A DNA stretch of 64,000 nucleotides. Source: Stenocarpella maydis (Eukaryota; Ascomycota; Sordariomycetes; Diaporthales; Diaporthaceae). The stretch spans positions 17,225 to 81,224 of the forward strand of contig NQMI01000186.1 of assembly GCA_002270565.1 (NCBI GenBank). Reading direction: 5' to 3'. The notes below the pieces were generated by a model. That model ran no database searches, had not been told where the DNA came from, and was given only the letters and a program-made list of their open reading frames with translations. Shown here in pieces: positions 56,690 through 64,000 of the stretch. The translations under genes and the position numbers were made by a program. Each line of letters begins with the position of its first letter. Positions within the stretch are counted from its first letter, which is position 1.

Positions 56690-57047
56690 GATTCCTTAAT
56701 AGTGTTCAATTTTCTCTGGAGAGATAAATGTGACGTTGTCTGGTACAGCGCGAGATTTGATCTCGTGCTGGTGGTGATAGTAGCACCGCTATTGAAGTTA
56801 GTATTGAGCGGCAGACTTGTAGCTCCAGCTCTCGAGGTCGTCAACGTTATCAACAGTGGCCAACCCCGGCCCGAGCTGCTCTCAAAAGAAAACCAAGTTG
56901 TTTTATACTTTTTGTAACTAAAATTGCACCTGGGGAGTCTGCCAGGCTCTCGAGACTTGAGCTGCTATCCCGGACCGCTTTTGCGATGAGTTGCAATTGA
57001 TTTTCAGTATGAAGCGCGAGGTCCTCGTAGTCTAACAACCAGTGTCC
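56690..57047 (-). pseudogene. Broken coding remnant of unknown family
   Basis: On the minus strand a protein-like frame reads EDLALHTENQLQLIAKAVRD and SSSSLESLADSPG. After a possible 50-nt GT-AG intron it reads DNVDDLESWSYKSAAQY, then, past two stops in the same frame, EIKSRAVPDNVTFISPEKIE. No ATG is apparent and both ends are open to unrelated sequence. This looks like the inner part of a former gene. I do not recognise the family. Confidence 0.35.
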
Positions 57048-57758
57048 TATTCAGGGTTGGCGAAGCCCTGGGGGCGAGACAGTTCCTTAAATATGTGGCC
57101 ATTTCCCATGCACAACCTAGCTGAGGACCGGGCATGAGTCCATGAGCGCTCGGACCAGTGGGGGTTCATCCTTTGACAAAAGCTAATATTGATTAGCACA
57201 GAACTTTAAAGCGCCGGGAATCACGTCTGGCGAGAGTTTGAGCATGGACGTTGCTGCAGCAGGGTGTGGGTGACCCACGTGGGTACTGGGTTCAGGCACT
57301 GATAGCCTTAATAAGGGCGACGGCGTCGCCATGGATTGCTCCATTCCTTGTTCTCTTGGCATACTAAAATACGAATACAATTTGCACCCGTGCACCCGTA
57401 CACCCTCAATACGCTTTACCAGATCAGCCGATGCTGCTCTAACCAAGTTCTCCGCTGAGTGCGAGCCTTTGACGTGCAATTTGTAGATTCTTGCCGGGCC
57501 CGCAACACACTACCATGGCTTATACGCACGTCCAAATTGCGACAAAGATGTTGTAATCTTCTTGACCATCTAGCTGGTTCGGTTCTTGACCCGAACACAA
57601 TACTCCTATTTATTTTAATAGGAAAAACAAAGGGAAAGAAGAAGAGGTGCAGGTGACTTCTTCAATACAGCCGTAGTGGGACTCTCAAAGGCCCAGCGTT
57701 AGAGAATAAACACAATACCAATAACAATAGGTTTAGAGTACGATAGTCACTTGCCCGT
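57048..57758. other. Intergenic, 3' of the Zn2Cys6 gene
   Basis: Balanced base composition. Two short minus-strand ORFs overlap at 57183-57598 without recognisable domains. Probably the 3' UTR plus spacer. Confidence 0.4.
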
Positions 57759-58855
57759 CTAGAATATTTCAAACCCAGCATCCAGAAATGCATTTCCTGT
57801 CGGCAATATCGGCCGCCCTTGCATTGGGAAGGGCCAGAACAGCGGTTGTTCCATCGAGTTACCCGAACTCGCCAAAGAGGTTGCTGGCGAGGGCGCGACC
57901 GGCAAGGGCAGCGAGTTACCCCAAGTTGTGATAAAGTCGTTTCCGTTCAGGTTGGCGGCGAAGGATTCGGAGCTGTTGGCGGGTGGCTGTGAGTTCCGTC
58001 TATTAGGATGCGCCTGGCCGGCCTCTAAGTACTGGTTCCACGGGCTGTTGGAATCTAGGTTATATCTGGAGCATAATAGATAATCCGAAGACAGCGAGCT
58101 TGCTGCACTAGCTGATACTGGCTCTTCAGGTATTTCAGAGGTGTACAAGGGGTCGCTTGCACCAGCAATGGTTGCTAGGTCGGTGAGGTTTGTGTCCAGG
58201 TGGCTCAACGACGGGATCGCAGCAGCCCCTAAGGAACGTTGGTCGCCAAGCCAGTTTGCTATGGCCTCGACAGACTGGCCGTTTCGCAGTCGGCACAAGA
58301 CCTCCTTCCATTTCCTGCCGTGCGAGAGAGTTTCTATTACCAATTCAGTTGAGGTCTGCTGGCGACGTAGCTGCTCGATTGTGTTGCGGAGGTTCATCTT
58401 GGACTGTCGCATAGGGACCTTATAGTGGCATTCAACTTCCTGCTTGCTGCATCTACGACATGGTTGCTGGCCGTCGCACTATTGAGCAGAATAGTAAATT
58501 ATTAGTCTAGGAGGCCCAGGTAGCTTGCGCGGCAGGATTTAATCAAGGTAATGTCAGCTTGGATAGAATGGCAACGGTATACCATTACCTTTGCGCGCTT
58601 CTTGCGACACTCTGTACAGGCATGGGGAGTAACCACACGCCGGCCTCTTTGCCTTTTCTTATGGGCAGTCGCGCCGGAAGGGGAGGGTGTAGACGGCGCA
58701 TTAGAAGTGCCGGCGGAGAGACCCATAACTGAGGCTGTCGTGGCCCTTTTGGCCTGTGTGGCAGGGAGGGGATTTGAGCTGAGACCGTGTTGGTTAGGCG
58801 AGTGTGTAGTCCCGTCTTTGGGGTGAGGAGAGTCCTGTTCTGTGCAATAGTCCAT
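57759..58855 (-). CDS. Zn2Cys6 transcription factor, short fungal type
   Basis: Two exons on the minus strand: 58855-58589 and 58478-57759 (328 aa). The intron is GTAATG..AATAG, 110 nt. Six cysteines with canonical Zn2Cys6 spacing appear only after splicing. CTEC is at residues 80-83 of exon 1. Residues 90, 96, 99 and 106 come from exon 2 (CDGQQPCRRCSKQEVEC). The intron falls exactly before the third Cys. Basic residues precede the cluster (KKRQRGRRVV). No fungal-specific middle-homology domain is visible. The region after the cluster has a helical segment (LRNTIEQLRRQQTSTELVIE) and then a Ser/Pro/Asn-rich activation-like tail. Target genes are unknown. It is the only intact gene I see in the island between two AT-rich blocks. 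Confidence 0.9.
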
Positions 58856-60950
58856 GCTGAGTGCGTGGGCTTGCTTCTTGGGCGCTATGCTGAGGGAGGT
58901 GGACCTGGGTTGTTTGTGGACAGCCGGTTGAGGATGTGAAAATGTGCTCGGAGATGGGGTAATGGTTTATTCGTTCGGGAGGTGGATGGGGGATGAAGTA
59001 TCAGTGCGATGGCACACAATGTCATTCTGACGGCGTTAGGATTGAACAGAATCCTGCAGGTGGGCATTGAAACTGATGGCTGGGGTTTCCACAACTTCCA
59101 GAAGCTGCCTGGCTTCTCTTTTATGGCCAGCCTTCCTATGATCGCAAAGACTACGTCTCAGGCAACAAAGAGGGATTAAGATACAGAAATAAGGATAGCG
59201 CACGGCGGCCCCTAGCGAACATGCCTTTGTGTACCGCCTGACGGCTGATGGATGCCAGCTGCCGACCTGTGGAAATGGAGAGGCGTGAAGGCATTAACTA
59301 CGGGGGTCACGATAAGCTCGGGTCCGGTTCTGGGCAGGGGGTTTGCAATGCTTTGATTCTGGGATTCTATTCGTGTAAGGGGATTTTGTTAATGTGATTA
59401 TGGGACTTGAAGAAAGACATGTACGGCCACTCATCTGAGCACAACATACCCGGACGGGAAAAACAGTCCGTCTACGCTTTGATACAGCACGAGTTACTTT
59501 TATCCCTTCTTCGGGGCAATAAGGCGAGGATACTTAACTTGAGGCTTCTAACGATGCAGAGTTAAGACGAGGCTCATGGTGTTCGGCTTTGGCAATATCC
59601 CGGGAATGATCAAGGCTAAGCGACGCTACTCGAATGTTAAATTCGCTCTTTATCATTGCCATCTTACTCACGATGCATGCCCAGGTCGGCAGTACGGGTC
59701 GTGCTCAGCAACCTGGTGGCAAATAAGCTTAGGAAGACTAAAATGGGAGAATGGTTAACGGGGTGGCTAGCTCCCCGCACAGTCCCGAAGTGGTCTGATG
59801 TCAAAGAAACAATACTTTGGACTGAGTGTGCTCTGAGTGTGGGACAATTCCGTCGCCAAAGTTGACGGGATGAGCACGAATCAGTCCTATGTAGGTGGAC
59901 CCATGCAACTTTGCTTGAGGCCAATGTGGGGCCTGCATGTGGTGGATCAACATGAAGCCAGATTTGTCAGGGTGGGGGGGAACCCCGTCATGCTGAATGC
60001 CATTTTGGAAATCCCGAGACGACCATAGAGTTTCCTCGATAAACTGACAATGCCGGCTATCCTCACATTGTCTGCTCAAAGAGCACTATGCAAACTCTCG
60101 GTCATGCTGGTATCGTGCCGGTATGCGTCCAATATAAGATCAACTATAACTTTACGAGAGAACCTGTCTGATCACCAACCTTCTTCCAGACATCAGCCTA
60201 GTCATCATTAAGTCATGAAGACCTGTGGTGAAGCTGAAGTCTATACACCCTGGCGAATCACAGATGGAACGCTACTAGACTTCCTGAAGTCTCCGCGGGG
60301 GGGCCTCCACGAAAGTGGTTGGCCAACATCGTATGACGTGCCGCCACCCCCAAGCCGGCCCCACATCCGACCGTCCCCGGAGTCAGACACAGATCCCGGC
60401 GCAGATCCCGCCCACCCTCTTTAGCAGTAAATTGCATATAAATAGGATTTGCTGGGGGGCGGGGGGTTTATGAGAACACAGATGTGAGGTGGGCGGGGTG
60501 GGGGTGGACTTCACTGCAGTACACATGTTAACTTACGAAACAGGTTTGGCTACACCCATGTCCCCGGAGAAAGACATACAAACATCAATACACAAACATC
60601 AATACACAAACATCAATCCACAAACATCAATCCACAATCATCAATCCACAAACATCAATCCACAAACATCAATCCACAATCATCTTATATACAATCCCTA
60701 TCAAGATGCAGCAAAAACATCATCTTTGATTGACCACCAACAACTATTACATTCTACAATGCCATAGTCATCTAAGATGTGTGTCATGTTACATCATAGA
60801 ACATTGTTCTTCACAACTATGGTCCCTTCATCTCGGCCCCACAACCTTTTTGTTTACCGGGGATTTTGACAGCCAAACCTAATAGTACTCAGGTGACATG
60901 TAGAGAGAAACCTAAACATCGCACCAGGGTCACTGAGAGCGGCAAGAACT
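58856..60950. other. Upstream region of the Zn2Cys6 gene, no other gene recognised
   Basis: About 2.1 kb of moderate composition. It includes G-rich tracts at 60295-60305 and 60452-60510 and the 14-nt tandem array at 60581-60678. Short ORFs have no domain pattern. Confidence 0.45.
60581..60678. repeat. 14-nt tandem repeat, seven copies
   Basis: Seven consecutive units of AACATCAATCCACA, with copies differing at one or two positions, followed by a partial unit. It creates an ORF with an artificial Asn/His/Gln repeat. Confidence 0.92.
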
Positions 60951-63900
60951 ACTTACCTAGGTACCGTAGATATCTAATTGTTATTAAAATATAAAATTAT
61001 ACTATATTACAAATAAATAAAACTAGAAAAGAAATATATAATATTATATTAAATACTTAATATAATAATTAAGTTTAAGTTAAAATAAGAATTATATTAA
61101 ACTTTAAAGGATTTGAATTAATAAGTAAATACTTATTACTAAAGTAAATTTTAGTACTTATAATTATTTTATAAAGTAATAAAGAATATTAATACTAGAT
61201 GAAAAAGTTGAAAGAATTTAATTTTAAATATATAATTTAAAGATAAACGAAAAGAAAATACAGGAGCTAAATAAGTTATTCAAAGTAATTCATTAAATAC
61301 TAAAGAGTTTTAAAACTAATATAAATCTTATTTAATAAAATATTATAAACAAATAACATATAATTTTAAGACGATACCTAAGGCCTTTAGGATCCCTTTT
61401 ATAAAGTTATAAAATTATAATATATATAAATATATATATACTAATTTTTTCCGGTATATATCTAGTATATAATATAGGGTACCAGGAAGTAGCTAGGACT
61501 AGGAAGTAGCCACCCTGCTTTCCTGTATAAAAAGCATCCGTACACACCCTACTCAAACTATCAAAATAGACTCAAAATCCACCAAACTCTCAGGGTTTAA
61601 TTATAAGTATACGAATAAGCTAAAATATTTTTGTCTAAATTTCTAAATCTTTTTTCATTTAATTATTTAAAACTTTCAATTTTAAACCACTATAATTCGG
61701 TTTTTGTAATATAACTTACGTAATAAAATTCCGAAGTTCATTTACAAGAAGAAGTAACTAAAGTATATAGAATTTAAGCTACCCTGAAATTTGAATCCAT
61801 TTTAGGCTTCGTTTATAGGATTTAGTAGGGTTAGCACAAATGTTTTTTGTATGGAAACTCAGGGTAGCCACATATAGTACCTGGCCACTTCCTGATAAAT
61901 CAGGTTAAGTAAAATAATAAAATTATTTAAAATATTATAGTTTTGAAGAGTTTATCATAAATAATTAAGGATATTAAAAAATAAGAAATTAATCAAGTTT
62001 AAAACCTAAATAAGTAAAGTTTTAAAACTAAGAAACATATAACTTATAAGACTAAATAAACAAGGTTTTAAAAATTATATAATAAGGTTTTAGGAGTTAT
62101 ATAAATAAAGTTTTAAGAATAAGGAAAGAGTATAAATAAAATTAAGTAAATAGAGTTTTCAAAACTTAAGAAGATAATCTAGTAATAAGATTAAATAAAT
62201 AAGGTTTAAAATATTAAGAGTGAAAGTTTTAACAAGTAAGGAAATAATATTAAGATAAACCTAAATAAATAAAGCTTTTTTTAAAAAAACCAAATAAGGA
62301 AATAATCTAATAATAAGACAAATAAATATGGTTTAAAGAAATTAAAGGTTAAAAGTTAAAGTTTTAAAGAATAAGGAAATATTGTAGTAATAAGATTAAA
62401 TAAATAAGATTCAAAGAGATTAAGTAAATGAGATGTAAAGAAATTACATAAATAAAATGTAAAGAAATTACGTAAATAAACTTTATTAATAAGTATTCTT
62501 CCAATAATGAATATGAATAATAAAAACAATTTAATATATATTAATATCGCCGTCCTTAATATTATTCTTCTTTTCCCTTTTTCTTTATTATTTCTTTTTT
62601 GAATTTCTTTAAATAACTAATTATATCGATATAAAAACTCCCTTTTATTACTGTTAATCATATTAACAAGCTATATCTTTATATTTTACCCTTAAAGCCT
62701 AAGTAAAATACTTAAATTAGCTTTTCTTTTTTTAATTACTATTTAGTTAATAACTTACCATTAATTAGCCTTTTTTCTACTTATGAATAATATTTTTACA
62801 CCTATATAATTACTCTAATATAGCTTATACGCTATATAATCCTACCAAATTATTATTCTTTATAAATAACTTTGATCTTTGTTTTGTTTTGTTTGTTTTA
62901 TTTCTCTTATTTCTTTTATTTCGTTTATTTCTTTTATTTGTTTTTTTGTTATAGATTTTAAATTAATTCGATTTTAATATTTAGCAGACTTTTAGTTTTA
63001 AACATTAGAATAATATTATATATAACTCCTTACTTCCTATTATGGAGTCTTCTATAGCGAAAATTATTTATTACGTTATTATTTAATTTATTTATTAATA
63101 CTATTTTAAGGTCTTTATCTTTTAAAAACTACCCAGCCGGAGTCTTCCTATTGTCTTTAGATATGGGAGAGTATAATAAGAAGTTTTAAAGAATTTTTAA
63201 AAACTATTACTAATATTATTTAGCTTTTCACCTTACCCCCTACCACCTTCTCTAACTTCCTTACCTACTAAGCCACTAAGCCCCTAAATGGAACCTTTAT
63301 ATCTATATTTCTAGCATATAATACCCCACTATTAAGCCTATTTTATGCTTCACTAATAATATTTACTTTATAGTTATATAATATTCTTCCAAAATGAAAT
63401 AAAACCTTAAATATTAAGCCCTTAGCTGTTAATAATACTCCTATCTCATTTAAGAATCTCCCTACTAATCACCTTACTTCATCTATAAATATATTAAACA
63501 TATAATATTTTGTATTAAATATTTTCTTCTTAATTCTATTTTACATTCACCTTATTATGGAAGTATAAAAGTATTTATATAAAGTATATCGTAATAATTT
63601 TAATCTTATATAATAAGTAGAAGTAATAACTAAAACCCTAACTCTTTTCATTTTACATATTTATTAATAAATAAATAATACCAATAAATATATAGATTAA
63701 AGCTAGACATTATAAGAGCTAGGAAAAGGAAATTTGAAAGGAAATTCTAAGTAATCTTTCCTAGCATGAATTTCTCGTATATCGTCCTTATAACCAATTT
63801 AGTAATACAGTTAATTACAAATATAGTTATACTTCTTAATATAATATGAGTATTTCAATGAATATTACCCTTACCCTTAATTTATTAGTATTTGTATTAT

Positions 63901-64000
63901 ATAATATTTTACTAGTAATAGCCACCTACTTTATTTTCTTTTTTTGGTAAAGTAAGAAAATATTTATTTCTTAGTCAGCAAATCTTTATATACTATAGGC
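60951..64000. other. Very AT-rich block, right end of window
   Basis: About 3 kb of strongly AT-rich DNA with dense stops in all frames. Apart from the MITE candidate at 61482-61895 and diverged minisatellite-like sequence at about 61980-62480 (core TAAATAAATAAGGTTTTA-like, 30-45 nt spacing), I find no gene or recognisable element. Confidence 0.5.
61482..61895. mobile_element. Candidate MITE with 35-bp inverted ends and TA flanks
   Basis: The left end (61483-61517, starting CAGGAAGTAGC) and the reverse complement of the right end (61860-61894, starting CAGGAAGTGGC) match at 25 of 35 positions. The outer 15 match at 13 and the inner 12 at 10; the mismatches there are A/G or C/T transitions. 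TA dinucleotides flank both sides (61480-61481; 61896-61897), as for Tc1/mariner/pogo insertions. The 414-bp interior has no ORF, so it would be non-autonomous. Confidence 0.5.

Noticed and set aside
60489..60767. 92-codon Asn/His/Gln-repeat ORF
   Set aside because: Created by the 14-nt minisatellite reading through; no other coding support.

Overview
The window is nuclear DNA of a filamentous ascomycete (Pezizomycotina, most likely a Sordariomycete). Genes carry short GT-AG introns (about 50-235 nt) with CTGAC/CTAAC-type branch sites. The protein set is typically fungal: an APSES regulator of the Xbp1 type, GPI-anchored wall proteins, a GH76 mannosidase and a Zn2Cys6 factor. The transposon-rich blocks are AT-rich and full of C-to-T/G-to-A type damage, as expected from repeat-induced point mutation (RIP).

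Region 1, 1-45,060, is a conserved gene-rich arm. In order: the 3' part of rev7 (polymerase zeta/HORMA); two divergent paralogous GPI-anchored wall proteins; a GH76 Dcw1/Dfg5-type GPI-anchored mannosidase; HIS5 (histidine biosynthesis, two Cpc1/Gcn4 sites beside a TATA box); a secreted GDSL esterase; an SSXT/SS18-like Gln-rich SWI/SNF subunit candidate; a GYP5-like TBC RabGAP; reticulon RTN1; topoisomerase II (TOP2); an XBP1-like APSES factor; the Hsp90 co-chaperone CNS1; and an MFS transporter with a predicted 4-nt microexon. These are separate single-gene units with long GC-rich, microsatellite-bearing intergenic stretches, not an operon or an obvious secondary-metabolite cluster. The cell-wall theme at 1.2-6.9 kb (three GPI-anchored products) is the only functional grouping I can see.

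Region 2, about 48.75-56.2 kb, is an AT-rich nest of dead transposons. It holds a tRNA-like/SINE-like sequence, short tandem repeats, a degraded CxxC/coiled-coil ORF, a Ty3/gypsy chromodomain remnant on the minus strand, and a Ty1/copia pol remnant on the plus strand (integrase, the N-terminal edge of reverse transcriptase, then RNase H, with the catalytic RT core deleted). Region 3, about 56.6-60.9 kb, is a GC-normal island with one intact Zn2Cys6 transcription factor gene and a broken coding remnant. Region 4, 60.95-64 kb, is again very AT-rich and contains a candidate TA-flanked 414-bp MITE.

I found no rRNA genes, intact tRNA genes, CRISPR arrays or telomere repeats. The most unusual signals are the 4-nt microexon, two stop-free introns whose length is a multiple of three (a GPI protein gene and TOP2), a helically spaced A/T tract at 41.7-42.0 kb, and the remnant ORF lying opposite the gypsy chromodomain. 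All gene models are by eye; no database search was possible.
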